Shown piece by piece: positions 25,059 to 34,341 of a DNA stretch of 64,000 bases. Source of the stretch: Bryobacteraceae bacterium (GTDB lineage: Bacteria; Acidobacteriota; Terriglobia; Bryobacterales; Bryobacteraceae); assembly GCA_023384675.1 (NCBI GenBank), contig JAHDVK010000030.1, positions 1 through 64,000 of the forward strand, in the 5' to 3' direction. The notes under the pieces were generated by a model. That model did no database searches. It saw only the letters and a program-made list of their open reading frames with translations, and was not told the origin of the DNA. A program made the translations under genes and the position numbers. How positions within the stretch are numbered: the first letter of the stretch is position 1; each line of letters begins with the position of its first letter.

Positions 25059-25373
25059 CTAAAGCGATTCTTCGCCTATTTCGTAATCCGCGATGACCTG
25101 AAAGGCCTTCACGGCCCGGTCGAAGAGTCTTGCGCGAATCGCTCGGTACTCCTCATCGGCGAAGAACGCCTCCTTCGCCCCCCGGTCCGGAAAACGGATC
25201 ACAAAGACGCGATTGATCCCATCAGGTACGTCGCCCCTCAACACGCGCGACACCTCGCAGTCGAACCGGAACGTTCCTCCTGCGGCCTCGAGCAGCGGTA
25301 TCATGGCCGAGCGATACTGTGCATACAATCCCGCGTCGGTGACAGCGACGGCGTTCAGCGTTTCGTACGCCAT
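25059..25373 (-). CDS. DUF1330 family protein
   Basis: The 104-residue ferredoxin-like fold protein has the DUF1330 pattern DAGLYAQYRSAMIPLLEAAGGTFRFDCEVS...INRVFVIRFPDRGAKEAFFADEEYRAIRARLF. The function is unknown, though related small dimeric alpha/beta-barrel proteins act as monooxygenases or stress proteins. It starts 3 bp after the SDR gene stops, so the two form an operon, divergent from the HxlR regulator. Confidence 0.85.
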   Translation of the reverse strand: MAYETLNAVAVTDAGLYAQYRSAMIPLLEAAGGTFRFDCEVSRVLRGDVPDGINRVFVIRFPDRGAKEAFFADEEYRAIRARLFDRAVKAFQVIADYEIGEESL

Positions 25374-25376
25374 CGC

Positions 25377-26102
25377 TTACCACCTCCCCGCATGCGCGCC
25401 ACCGTCAACGTGCAGCACCTCGCCGGTGACGAACTTCGCCCGTACCAGGAACAGGGCCGCCTGCGCGATTTCGTCCACCGTGCCCATGCGCGCGATCGGA
25501 TGCAGCCCCGCCAGGTACTCATGGTTCTCCGGCTGGTGCATGGGAGTATCAATGATCCCGGGTGCGATGGCATTCACCCGGATCCCTTCCTTGGCGTACT
25601 CAATCGCCAGTTCCCGCGTCACGGAGTTCAGACCGCCCTTGGTCAGATTTGTCAGCGCCGTCGGGACTCCCGCCAGCGGTTGCTGATCGAGCGCGGTCGT
25701 GATCATGATGATCTGCCCTCCGCCCTGTTCTCTCATCCGCCGGACCGCTTCCTGCGTCACGTGGAAGAAGCCCTCGACATTAGTGCGGAAGACGCGCTGA
25801 AAATCTTCAAACGAGTATTCGTGAAAGGGCTTGGGTACGAAAACGCCGGCATTGTTGATGAGCACATCCACCGTGCCGAAATTCTGCGTGGCCGTGGCGA
25901 TCAGCTTCTTCCCGGTCGCCGGATCGCCAATGTCGCCATCCACCAGCAGCAGGCGGGGCGAGGCTTCCAGCGCGCCCGACGCCGTCAGTTGGCGCGAATT
26001 GGCGACGACATTGAATCCTTCAGTGGAAAAAGTCTTCGCCAGCGCCAGTCCAATGCCGCTCGAAGCCCCGGTAATCACTACGGTTTGGTTTGTGGGTGTC
26101 AT
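25377..26102 (-). CDS. SDR-family oxidoreductase with non-canonical active site
   Basis: The 241-residue short-chain dehydrogenase fold has the cofactor motif TGASSGIG (11-18), DVLINNAGV, and the C-terminal RVNAIAPGIIDTPM and VLHVDGGAHAG. The catalytic YxxxK is altered: the segment reads AGVPTALTNLTKGG, with Thr where Tyr is expected, and the usual active-site Ser segment reads IMITTALDQ. Lys is kept. I recall an SDR subgroup with this pattern, so the change is probably ancestral and not a recent mutation. The activity is uncertain. It is co-transcribed with DUF1330 and divergent from HxlR. Confidence 0.85.
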   Translation of the reverse strand: MTPTNQTVVITGASSGIGLALAKTFSTEGFNVVANSRQLTASGALEASPRLLLVDGDIGDPATGKKLIATATQNFGTVDVLINNAGVFVPKPFHEYSFEDFQRVFRTNVEGFFHVTQEAVRRMREQGGGQIIMITTALDQQPLAGVPTALTNLTKGGLNSVTRELAIEYAKEGIRVNAIAPGIIDTPMHQPENHEYLAGLHPIARMGTVDEIAQAALFLVRAKFVTGEVLHVDGGAHAGRW

Positions 26103-26189
26103 GCTCCTATGGATGGGAATTGCCGGGACTCGATCCCGTGAAGCGGCTCGTCACGACGACAATCAGGTTACCATCTGGTAAGCATTCAC

Positions 26190-26555
26190 ATGATCAAGCG
26201 CCGGAAGAACAGCGTCCCGCCGCCTCCTCCCGATTGCCCCCTGCGCAAATGCATGGAACTGCTCTCCGGAGCCTGGACGCCCGACATCATCTGGTATCTC
26301 CGCGATGGCGAGCGCCGGTTCAACGAACTCCAAACCGATCTCCCCGGCGTTTCCGCCAAGATGCTCACGACGCGCCTGAAACGGCTGGAACGGTTGGGCG
26401 TGATTCTGCGCTCGCCCAAACCCACCTCACCCCCCACGGTCTGGTATGGGCTCACCCCGCTTGGCCTCGAACTCGTCGGCGCCCTTTCCGTGGTCGTCGA
26501 CATCGGCCATCGACTGAAGCAGAGCCACGAAGGCAGCTTTGAGACACGGCTCTGA
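26190..26555 (+). CDS. HxlR-family transcriptional regulator
   Basis: The 121-residue winged helix protein has the HxlR signature CPLRKCMELLSGAWTPDIIWYLRDGERRFNELQTDLPGVSAKMLTTRLKRLERLGVI. The conserved Cys residues in CPLRKC could sense electrophiles or oxidants. It is transcribed divergently from the SDR-DUF1330 operon with 87 bp between the starts, the usual layout for a local repressor. Confidence 0.9.
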   Translation: MIKRRKNSVPPPPPDCPLRKCMELLSGAWTPDIIWYLRDGERRFNELQTDLPGVSAKMLTTRLKRLERLGVILRSPKPTSPPTVWYGLTPLGLELVGALSVVVDIGHRLKQSHEGSFETRL

Positions 26556-26690
26556 GGCTGTTGCCCCCGCCTGAGCCACCAATCTCAATCCGGAAGAGAT
26601 CCCTGACACCAACAATCCGGGGCGCGGCCGTGTTCTGCGGATTCGGCTATCTGCACGCAGCTGCAAACATGCTGCCTATAGAGTTGAGCC

Positions 26691-27578
26691 CTATGCGTGC
26701 CATGGTCCGCCGGCTGGCCACGTGCGGGCAGGCCTGGCCTCAATGAGCACAGGCTCCACGAACTGCCGGATCGCCAACCCCACTTGAGGCAGGTCGGGGT
26801 CATTCTCCAGGCGGAGTCGTTCGACGAATCCGATCCATTGGGCGGTCGTGGTCTTGCTTTGAAGGAACTCCGGCGTCAGGGCGAACGGGATTCCCTTTGG
26901 CAGGTCCGTGCGCCTTCGCTCGAAGGTCGCGCGGAAAGCGCGCCTGAGCCGTTCCATCTCGAAGGACCTCGTCCGTGAGAGATGCCACACATCATAGAAG
27001 TCTTTCATCCGGCTGTTGCGGACATCGAGGACAACCATGGCGTGGACCTTCTCGGCGATGACCGATTCCGCCGGGTACATCCGCAGCCGCGGTGGGCTCA
27101 TCCCTTTCAAAATGGCCGGAAATCGGTCTGTCCCGAGTGGCGCATCCACGGCATCGCCAAAGCCGATGTCGACCTGCATCCGGATTCGCGCCTGCTCCAG
27201 CCTTGCGGTGAACCTGGCTCGAACCCCCGCATACTCGGCGTCCTCTTTAATGACTTCCGTCTCGACACTGGCGGTATCGAAGACGATTCCGTCGTCGCAC
27301 TGAATCGCCGCAATTTCGCGGATCCGGGCGGCGGCGTCTTCCGCGGATGGCGGTCAAAAGCCCAGCAGGTCGAGGTCTTTGGTCGGCCGGTGCAAGCTAC
27401 CCTCCCACGCCACGAAAAGCATGGCTCCTTTGATGACGAACGTGTCGCGCTGCCCGCTCTCTCCAAGCCGGAAGTGGAATCGCTCGATCGCATAGCGCGT
27501 CAGGAGGGCCTGAAAGTCCTCCCCAGATTGCCGGCTGGCATTCAGGAGCCGCGCGCGGATTGAGGCGGGCGAGTTCAC
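26691..27578 (-). pseudogene. AbiEii/AbiGii-type nucleotidyltransferase toxin with in-frame nonsense codon
   Basis: The frame from 27578 encodes MNSPASIRARLLNASRQSGEDF...FVIKGAMLFVAW...RPTKDLDLLGF and then meets TGA at 27356-27354. The same frame continues with PPSAEDAAARIREIAAIQ...YAGVRARFTARLEQARIRMQVDIGFGDAV and on to 26691, the full length of the family. Relatives have Gly after LLGF, so GGA to TGA by one substitution explains the stop. The nucleotidyltransferase KDLDLLG and IDIGFGD motifs are both kept. A start at 27179 could give a fragment without the catalytic motif. Its antitoxin overlaps by 4 bp. There is no Cys context or obvious SECIS, so I treat it as nonsense, not Sec. Confidence 0.8.
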
Positions 27579-28177
27579 GACAACGAGTCCAGATACGGTT
27601 GCATCAAACTCGCGACACGGCAGATCTCGGCGAAATGGCGGATTTCGGCAATGGTCGCCTTTCGCTTCTTGATCCCTTCACGAAGCGCTTCGATGGCAAC
27701 GTCGAGGCCGACTCGATTGCGAAAGCGGAAGCAATCGGCGATGGTCTTGGCTGGAGAATAGATCATCACCGGCACCCCTTCGATTCGGTGCTCCTGCCTT
27801 CCCTCCGAGAAGGTGAGACTGGAGAAACGGAAGACGCGCAGTTTGGGGTGATCCAGCCGCGGGGTGCGAGATCCCCTAGGGAGAGCCACCCAGACGTCCG
27901 GCGGATTCTGCGTCGTCATCTCATGGAAGACCAGCGCAGAAAGCAGGCAAATCGTGGCATGCGGCACCCGCTTTGCCACCTCCGCGAGCGAATGGAATTC
28001 AGTGACTGGCGCGTCCGAAATCCGGTAGAGACCGCGACCGGTTCGCTCCAGAACCCCCCTCCGCAGCAGCCGCAGAAGATACTCTCGGGGAATGCCGTGC
28101 TGTTCGGCATCACGCGGACGAAGAGCGCCGTGCTGATGCACCAGTGCGATGAGCCGTTGCTGGAGCGGCTGTTGCAA
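27575..28177 (-). CDS. AbiEi-type antitoxin (type IV TA) with wHTH domain
   Basis: The 200-residue protein starts with an N-terminal winged-helix region (LVHQHGALRPRDAEQHGIPREYLLRLLRRGVLERTGRGLYRI) and continues into the AbiEi domain (HSLAEVAKRVPHATICLLSALVFHEMT...VWVALPRGSRTPRL...VPVMIYSPAKTIADCFRFRNRVGLDVAIEALREG). Such proteins repress their operon and neutralise AbiEii. It is intact while the toxin has a stop codon, a usual end state for decaying toxin-antitoxin loci. The ATGA overlap with the toxin gene is kept. Confidence 0.88.
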   Translation of the reverse strand: MQQPLQQRLIALVHQHGALRPRDAEQHGIPREYLLRLLRRGVLERTGRGLYRISDAPVTEFHSLAEVAKRVPHATICLLSALVFHEMTTQNPPDVWVALPRGSRTPRLDHPKLRVFRFSSLTFSEGRQEHRIEGVPVMIYSPAKTIADCFRFRNRVGLDVAIEALREGIKKRKATIAEIRHFAEICRVASLMQPYLDSLS

Positions 28178-29601
28178 GATGTCACCAGTATGCAGTGCCT
28201 ATATGCATATTGCAACAGGCTATTGACGGGGCCGGACTTCGCAACCTCGGGCAACAGTGGTCGTGGGGATCGGCCGCTTGCCACTGTGGGTGCGGCAGAG
28301 AGGAGGCAGGGATAGTGGTCTGCCGGCCGGGGGATCCCGAGGGGGCAAAAAGACCCATTGGGTAAATTGGTCCCCTCTGATTCGAGAACGGATCCGCCCG
28401 GCTACGCGGTTCGTGACTCGATAATCGCGGTGAGCTAACGGCCTGCAAATGCCTCTATGTCTGTGAAGAGTACTGGCGGCTGAGAGCCCGGGGATTGACG
28501 GCGTAAGGAGCCAGATTGATATGCGCCATACAGCGGGAAGCTGGCACCACGGTAGCTCTAAGACGCTGAATATGAGCGAACAGCGAAGTCCTCGAGTTGT
28601 GGGGAGCGGCGCAGTCGTGGAACTAAGGTCCAGTTCGGTGGACCGCAACTGGCATCGGCTGGTGGCACTGGCGTATTCCACCAAGACAGAGAGGAGATTC
28701 ACGTCGGATCGAGATCCCGTTCAGAACTTTCACGATCATGAACGGGCGATCCCAGCCCACTGTGCCAGAACTGTGCCAAAACCCCATCTCTTTGTGGGTC
28801 TGGAAGTTGCCGAAGAAACCGAATCAGCTGCTCCAAAGTGTTGAAAACAAGGAGGGCCACATAGAGTTGTTGGAGCTTTTGGAACCAGTCCGAATTCTTC
28901 GTAATCAGCAGGTCGCCGGTTCGATCCCGGCGGGTGGCTCCAGAAAGAATTGAAATCAAAAGGTTTACCGAGGGGGTCCCGAAAGGGGCCTCCTTTATTT
29001 TTGGCACAGCTGTGCCAAAACCCCGGAACGAGGCCCTGGCTGTACCAAAACCAGGTACCGGGGCAACTCACTGAAAATGATCATCTTGGTACCCGGCCCC
29101 CGTGAACGGTGGACATCCCACAATCATCCTGGGTCATTCGTGAGGCCGGGATGGTCTTCCAGGAAGATGTTTGTTTTGAGGTGTGTACGAATTGAGCCCC
29201 TAGTAGACCCGCTGACAAACTGTCAGCAGTCCCATCCTCCAGGTCTACAGATTCAGGGTCGAAGTCACTAACTCCCGCTAGCCTTACGCGCTGTCTTCGG
29301 GAAAAGCCCGACGCTCAGCTCGCTTGCAAAGCGCTGCACGGCAGTCAGTCACAAGACACAACGCTCGCCATCGCGCTGCCTTCCTGAACGCTACATAGAC
29401 AACTGACGATTCATAAAGGGGGGGGACTGGGGCTCCGGCATCTGTTCTTGGCGCCGGACCAACCGGAAGGAGAAATAATCTCGCTGGCCTATATCACGGC
29501 GCCTGCTGGAGAGCCCTTTATGGATGTGGGGGTCAGAGCCCACGAAGCGGGGGGCGCACTTGCCACCGCTAATCAGAATTAAGACAAGCCCGAGGTGACC
29601 C
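28178..29601. other. gene-poor region with repeat remnants
   Basis: There is no convincing gene in these 1.4 kb. The stretch holds a short motif near 28340-28375 (AAAGACCCATTGGGTAAA) that recurs near 46690, the 240-bp tRNA-half repeat (separate entry), and at 29296-29340 a 40-bp string also found near 59890-59930. Small open frames here, including one reading RDRTGDLLI, come from the tRNA-like sequence and are not genes. Confidence 0.6.
28770..29010 (+). repeat. 240-bp repeat with tRNA 3' half and terminator, copy 1
   Basis: This copy is strongly similar to 47054-47292. At 28895-28942 it contains what looks like the 3' half of a tRNA: anticodon loop TTCGTAA (would be CGT, Thr), T-arm GCCGG-TTCGATC-CCGGC, acceptor strand GGGTGGC, then TCCA. 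No matching 5' half is present. A GC hairpin and T-run (28977-29002) follow as a terminator. Such half-tRNAs are typical att sites left by tyrosine-integrase elements; no integrase gene is seen. Confidence 0.65.
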
Positions 29602-30735
29602 ATGTCTACTGCCCCTTTACTGGAGCGGTGCGCGAATGTTGCGCCCGCCCTGTTGATCCAGTCTCCCACCGCCGAACAGGCTGCGTTGCAACCGCGCGAG
29701 ATACCGAATGTCATACGCTGGTCCTGGGCGTGCAGGGTGTTGAAACAACCCGCGCCGGACCTGATTTCCCGGGAGAATGCCCGGGCGCCGAAGGCGGGCG
29801 ACCTGGCGGTCGTTCAGGTGACCGAACTCGGCTGTCATGAGAGGATCACCACGCGGGAAAACATGCGGCTGCGCATCTACGCGGGTGATTATCTCGCCTG
29901 CGTTTTCGGCAACCGCTACGCCACCGATGCGTATGAAGGTCTGGTCGAAGATGTGGAGAACCTCAGTCTGCTGACCGCCGGCGGGATGATTGGCACGGTG
30001 CGCTCGCGGCACCGGTCGACCGGCCGGCCGACCAATGTGCGGTTTGTGGGCTATCTTGGCGGAGCGAATGGCGAAATCCTGAACCTGAAGCGGCTCGCCT
30101 TCAAGCCTAAGAACCCCGGGCTGACACCGGCGAATTTGATCGCGGTAGTGGGTACGGGGATGAACGCGGGCAAGACCACCTCATGCGTGCGTCTGATCAA
30201 GGGGCTGTCGGATCTTGGTCTGCGCGTGGCGGCCTGCAAGCTGACCGGCAGTGTGTCCAACCGCGACCAGGATGAGATGCGCGCGGCATCGGCCGTCCAG
30301 GTGCTCGATTTCAGCGACTATGGATTTCCGTCAACGTATCTTTGCCCGAAGACTGAGTTGATGTCGCTGTTCCGCACAATGATGGCGGACATCTCGCCCA
30401 GCGCGCCCGACGTGGTGGTGATGGAAATCGCGGATGGCATCCTTCAGCGCGAGACCGCCATGCTGCTGGAGGAGGCCAGGATTCGCACGGCGCTGCAGGG
30501 CGTGGTGCTGGCCGCCGACAACGCGCTCTCAGCCCACTTCGGGGTGCAGCGCCTTCACTCGCTCGGGCACGAGGTTCTGGGTGTGACCGGCCTGCTGACG
30601 TCGTCTCCGCTCTGTGTGCGCGAGTTCAACGAACTCTCCGATGTCCCAGTTGCCTCAAGCACCGGTTCCGGCGGCCCGCTCGCTGAACTTGTGACAGCCA
30701 GATTGGCACAGCCGTCGGCCCGGCGAGGCCGGTAG
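29602..30735 (+). CDS. P-loop NTPase, DUF1611/MobB-like
   Basis: The 377-residue protein has an N-terminal domain of about 170 residues with no recognised fold. The C-terminal NTPase domain has Walker A VVGTGMNAGKTTSC (about 186-199), KLTGSVSNRDQDEM and VVVMEIADGILQRET as a Walker B-like strand. The layout recalls DUF1611 proteins, which include a D-glutamate N-acetyltransferase, and MobB-like GTPases, but the similarity is only motif-level. A GAGGTG RBS precedes ATG 29602. It is the first gene of a long run; the ABC exporter gene starts 5 bp after its stop. Confidence 0.65.
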   Translation: MSTAPLLERCANVAPALLIQSPTAEQAALQPREIPNVIRWSWACRVLKQPAPDLISRENARAPKAGDLAVVQVTELGCHERITTRENMRLRIYAGDYLACVFGNRYATDAYEGLVEDVENLSLLTAGGMIGTVRSRHRSTGRPTNVRFVGYLGGANGEILNLKRLAFKPKNPGLTPANLIAVVGTGMNAGKTTSCVRLIKGLSDLGLRVAACKLTGSVSNRDQDEMRAASAVQVLDFSDYGFPSTYLCPKTELMSLFRTMMADISPSAPDVVVMEIADGILQRETAMLLEEARIRTALQGVVLAADNALSAHFGVQRLHSLGHEVLGVTGLLTSSPLCVREFNELSDVPVASSTGSGGPLAELVTARLAQPSARRGR

Positions 30736-30739
30736 TACG

Positions 30740-32482
30740 ATGCATGCGCTGTCGTTTCTGGGCGGGCGCCTGAGGCCGCACAGGCGGCTGCTGACGGCGG
30801 CGGCCCTGGTCGCAGTTCTGTTCCGGCTGCTTCCGCTGCAGGTTCCGATACTGGCAGGAGCGCTCATTGATGGCCTGAACGGCCGGGGCGCGAGCATCTG
30901 GGGATGGCCGTTGCCGTCGGAAACCCCTGCCGCAGCGGTGCAACTGGCGGGCGCCATCCTGTCGGCTCTTGCGCTGGCCACGGGCCTTGCGGCCTACCTG
31001 GCGCGGCAACTGTCCTCGCGGCTGAGCCGAGGCCTGAACCGCGAGTTGCGGGAGTGCGTCTTTCAGGCGTGGCAGGAAACCTCCATCGGATTTCAGCGGG
31101 CGCAAGGCGCCATCCGGTTCTCCACGGACATCCTGCCCCGGACCCGCGCCGTGGGACGACTGGCGGCGGACTCGATTGTGGAAGGCTTGGCAGCCGCGGC
31201 GCGTCTGGTCTACCCGGCGCTGATGTTGTTGCTGCTGGATCCCGTCCTGGCGCTGATCCCTCTGGCAGCGCTGCCCCTGCAAGCCCTGTTGACCCGCATC
31301 GCCCAACAGCGCGAGAGCCGTTTCGCCGATGAGGTCCAGGAGGCGGCGGCCATTCGCAAACGGGCCTTCCGGGAAGCGGTGGAAGGGACGGAAACCATTC
31401 AGGCCTTGAATGCCCAGCCGGTGGTTCGCGACCATCTGCTGCGTGCCGATGAAGAAGTCGAAGAGATTCGCGACCAGGCGAGCGGATTTTCAAGGGTGCT
31501 GACGGGCGCGGCGTGGTCGCTGGCTGCGCTGGGTCTGGCCCTGAGTTGGTGGGTCGGGGGCACCCGGGTGGCGGCGGGAGAGACCACGATCGGCCATTTG
31601 GTCACATTCGCCGGTTTCGCTGCCTTGTTGGGATTGCCTCTCCGGCGGTTCACGACGTTGAGCCGGCGAACGAATCGCGGCCTCCGCGACCTCGGGCGGG
31701 TCCGCAGGTTCCTGGAGAACGCCGCTGCCGACCAGGGCCGCCGCGGCAAAGCCGGGACACCTCCCCAGTTCGGAGCGATCGAGCTCAGGGGCGTCAGCTT
31801 TCGCCCGGGCGGCGCGGAAGTGCTCAAGGAAGCCTGTGCGACAGTTCCGGCCGGGGAGTTCATCTGGCTGCGTGGTCCCAGCGGCTGTGGCAAGTCATCC
31901 TTGCTGCGTCTGATCGCCGGACTCGATCTGCCCGATGAAGGGACGGTCCTGCTGCAAGGCCAGAATCTCAACGCGTGCCCGGCGGAGGCGATCCGGCAAC
32001 TGATTACGCTGGTTCCGCAGAGCCCGTCCGTGTTTACCGGCACACTGGCGAGCAATCTCCGGCTGGCGGATCCGGAGGCTACGGTTGAGGCGATGGAAGC
32101 GGCCTGTGCGCTCGCCGGCCTGGCCCCGCTACTCAGCAGTCTGGGCGGCCGTCTGGACACGCTGGTCGGGGAACAGGGGATCCGGCTTTCCGCCGGCGAA
32201 GCGCAACGCCTGGCCATCGCCCGGGCGCTGCTGCGGCGCCCCCGCGTGCTCTTGCTGGACGAACCCACCGCGCCTCTGGACGAGGAAGCGGAACTGCGGC
32301 TTCTGGAGACCCTGGGATCGTTGACCCCCGCAATGACGGTCGTCATGACCGCCCATCAGGTCCGCTCGCTGTCCCGCATCGACCGCGTGCTGGAAGTGTG
32401 CGACGGACGAATCATGGAATGGCCGGCCACCCTCCGGCTGGCGCAGACCGAAAGGAGAGAACGCGAATGTCCATCCAGCTAG
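30740..32482 (+). CDS. ABC exporter, fused permease and ATPase
   Basis: The 580-residue half transporter has six transmembrane helices in residues 15-320 and a nucleotide-binding domain with Walker A GPSGCGKSSLL, signature LSAGEAQRLAIARALL, Walker B VLLLDEPTAPLD and the H-loop TAHQ. The fold and compact size are close to CydC/CydD-type and other small-molecule exporters; it should act as a homodimer. It is tightly packed between the P-loop gene (5 bp) and the next small gene, which starts inside its 3' end at 32467. The cargo is unknown. Confidence 0.88.
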   Translation: MHALSFLGGRLRPHRRLLTAAALVAVLFRLLPLQVPILAGALIDGLNGRGASIWGWPLPSETPAAAVQLAGAILSALALATGLAAYLARQLSSRLSRGLNRELRECVFQAWQETSIGFQRAQGAIRFSTDILPRTRAVGRLAADSIVEGLAAAARLVYPALMLLLLDPVLALIPLAALPLQALLTRIAQQRESRFADEVQEAAAIRKRAFREAVEGTETIQALNAQPVVRDHLLRADEEVEEIRDQASGFSRVLTGAAWSLAALGLALSWWVGGTRVAAGETTIGHLVTFAGFAALLGLPLRRFTTLSRRTNRGLRDLGRVRRFLENAAADQGRRGKAGTPPQFGAIELRGVSFRPGGAEVLKEACATVPAGEFIWLRGPSGCGKSSLLRLIAGLDLPDEGTVLLQGQNLNACPAEAIRQLITLVPQSPSVFTGTLASNLRLADPEATVEAMEAACALAGLAPLLSSLGGRLDTLVGEQGIRLSAGEAQRLAIARALLRRPRVLLLDEPTAPLDEEAELRLLETLGSLTPAMTVVMTAHQVRSLSRIDRVLEVCDGRIMEWPATLRLAQTERRERECPSS

Positions 32483-33018
32483 AACCGAGACAATCCGGGA
32501 GCCGCCGGCTGCCCGGCTTGCTCATCGTCTGCACCCTGGCGGTGCTGCTGTCGCCGGCGGGCGAGAACTGGAAGCGTAAGCCCGTGGACAGTTTCCCGCT
32601 TTCTCACTACCCCATGTTTTCCGCCAAACGCGCGGAGACCTATTCGGCGCAGACCATCTACGGCATCGACAGCTCCGGGAAGAAGACCGTGCTGCCTTAC
32701 CGCTTCGCGGGGACAGGCGGATTCAACTCGGTGCGGAGGCAACTGCGGGTTCACGTCCGGGAGAAGCGGGCCGACGGGCTTTGCAGCGACGTGGCTGCTC
32801 GCGTCAGCCGTTCCCGGAGGCGGGAGCACGCCGGCATCCGGGAAATTCGCATCGCCACCCAGACGCACAACGTCGGCGCCTTTTTCGCGGGAGAGCGGAC
32901 ACCCTTGTCCGAAAAAGTGCACGCGGTCTGCGAGGCGCCGCCGCGGCGGGCGGCGAATGAGAGCGCGGACAATCACCTGACACTGGAGGCAAAAGATCAG
33001 CCATGGTCCAGCAACTAA
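32467..33018 (+). CDS. small membrane-anchored protein linked to the HTTM protein
   Basis: The 183-residue product has one N-terminal hydrophobic helix (LPGLLIVCTLAVLLSPAG), followed by WKRKPVDSFPLSHYPMFSAKR. That FPLSHYPMFS motif is one I associate with proteins encoded next to HTTM (vitamin K-dependent carboxylase-like) genes. ATG 32467 has an AGGAGAG RBS. It overlaps both neighbours (16 bp with the exporter, 16 bp with the HTTM gene). The function is unknown; it is probably an extracytoplasmic partner of the HTTM protein. Confidence 0.75.
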   Translation: MSIQLEPRQSGSRRLPGLLIVCTLAVLLSPAGENWKRKPVDSFPLSHYPMFSAKRAETYSAQTIYGIDSSGKKTVLPYRFAGTGGFNSVRRQLRVHVREKRADGLCSDVAARVSRSRRREHAGIREIRIATQTHNVGAFFAGERTPLSEKVHAVCEAPPRRAANESADNHLTLEAKDQPWSSN

Positions 33019-34337
33019 TCAACCGTATCTGGTTCCCCGAAATGCCGGCCACCCGGCTCGCGATCCTCCGCATCGCCACGGGCTTGTTCGCCCTCTGGTA
33101 CGTGGGTTCGCGGTATTCCATGTACCTTCAGATTGCGGCGGGCGAGACTTTCCTGTTTTCGCCGGTTGGGCCGGTCTCCTGGCTGCCCGCGCCGCTCCCT
33201 GTGCCCGTCTTCGAGGCGCTGATGGCCGCGACGCTTCTGGCCAACGTAGCTTTCGTCATCGGATGGCAATACCGTTGGTCGGGGCCTGCCTTCGGTCTTC
33301 TGTTGTTGGTTCTGCTCAGTTACCGCAACTCCTGGTCGATGGTCTACCACAGCGACAATGCGATGGTTGTCCATGTCCTGATCCTCGGCTTCGTGCGCGC
33401 CGCCGACGCCTGGTCCCTGGATGCGTGGCGCGGCGGCCGGCGCGAGCCGGGCGCGCTCGTCCACTGGCGCTATGGCTGGCCGGTTCAACTCATCTGCGCC
33501 GCGACCGCGGCGGGCTACTTTCTGGCCGGACTGGCCAAGGTGGCGGGGAGCCTGGGCTGGAGTTGGGCTAGCGGCGAGGCGCTGCGCGGGCAGATCGCCG
33601 CGGACACCATCCGGAAGGCGCTGCTTGGCGAATCCACTTCCGCTTTAGCGTTCTACCTCTACGAACACGTCTGGCTGTTCACGTTCATTGGGGTGTTATC
33701 GCTTGCGGTGGAACTCGGCGCGCCCCTGGCGATGCTCTCCCGGCGGGCCGGGATGTTCTGGGCGGCGAACGCATTTCTGATGCACTGGGGCATTTTCTTC
33801 ATGATGAGCATCACGTTTCGCTACCAGTTGGCGGGCCTGATCTTCCTTTCCTTCTTCCCGGTCGAAAAGCTGGGCGCCTTCCTCCGGGGACTTGTCCGGG
33901 GCAGGACGGAGCCGGCGCGCCCGCCGGAACCGCTGCCCGAACCCACCGCCGCCGGGGCGCGCATCGTGGTTTACGACGGGCGCTGCCGGTTCTGCCGGGG
34001 ACAGATGTCCATCCTGCGGGCGCTGGATGTTTTCGATACCCTGCGGTACCTGTCGCTGCACGATCCCCGAGTACCGGAGCTTTTGCCCGGAATGACTCGC
34101 GACGAACTGATGCAGGCCATGGTGGTGCTCGACCCGCAAGGGCGGCGGCACATCGGCGCCAGTGCCGTGCGGTATCTTACGCGAAGCCTGCCCGCGCTTT
34201 GGTGGCTGGCTCCGCTGCTGCATATCCCTGGCTCATTCGGACTGTGGCGCGCGCTGTATGACGCTGTCGCGCGCGTCCGGTACCGGCTGGGGGGAGTCCG
34301 CTGCGAGGAAGAGGGCGCCTGCCGGTTGCCAGGGTGA
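33003..34337 (+). CDS. HTTM membrane protein fused to a DCC (DUF393) thiol-disulfide domain
   Basis: The 444-residue fusion has residues 1-300 as a multi-span HTTM domain (homologous to the membrane part of vitamin K-dependent gamma-carboxylase) with RLAILRIATGLFALWYVGSRY and AYRNSW-like YRNSWSMVYHSDNAMVVHVLILGF. Residues 318-435 form a DCC domain with the motif VVYDGRCRFCRGQMSIL (DGxCxxC). The fusion joins a putative membrane redox or carboxylase-like catalyst to its own thiol partner. It is translationally coupled to the small anchored protein, and the M14 peptidase gene follows 4 bp later. The substrate is unknown. Confidence 0.85.
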   Translation: MVQQLINRIWFPEMPATRLAILRIATGLFALWYVGSRYSMYLQIAAGETFLFSPVGPVSWLPAPLPVPVFEALMAATLLANVAFVIGWQYRWSGPAFGLLLLVLLSYRNSWSMVYHSDNAMVVHVLILGFVRAADAWSLDAWRGGRREPGALVHWRYGWPVQLICAATAAGYFLAGLAKVAGSLGWSWASGEALRGQIAADTIRKALLGESTSALAFYLYEHVWLFTFIGVLSLAVELGAPLAMLSRRAGMFWAANAFLMHWGIFFMMSITFRYQLAGLIFLSFFPVEKLGAFLRGLVRGRTEPARPPEPLPEPTAAGARIVVYDGRCRFCRGQMSILRALDVFDTLRYLSLHDPRVPELLPGMTRDELMQAMVVLDPQGRRHIGASAVRYLTRSLPALWWLAPLLHIPGSFGLWRALYDAVARVRYRLGGVRCEEEGACRLPG

Positions 34338-34341
34338 AGCC

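Noticed and set aside
28895-28942. tRNA-Thr gene
   Set aside because: Only the anticodon loop, T-arm and acceptor 3' strand are present; there is no D-arm or 5' acceptor strand.
28699-29007. Small minus-strand ORF containing RDRTGDLLI (and its copy at 47073-47384)
   Set aside because: This peptide is the known artefact of translating the complement of a tRNA 3' half; the DNA repeat is the real feature.
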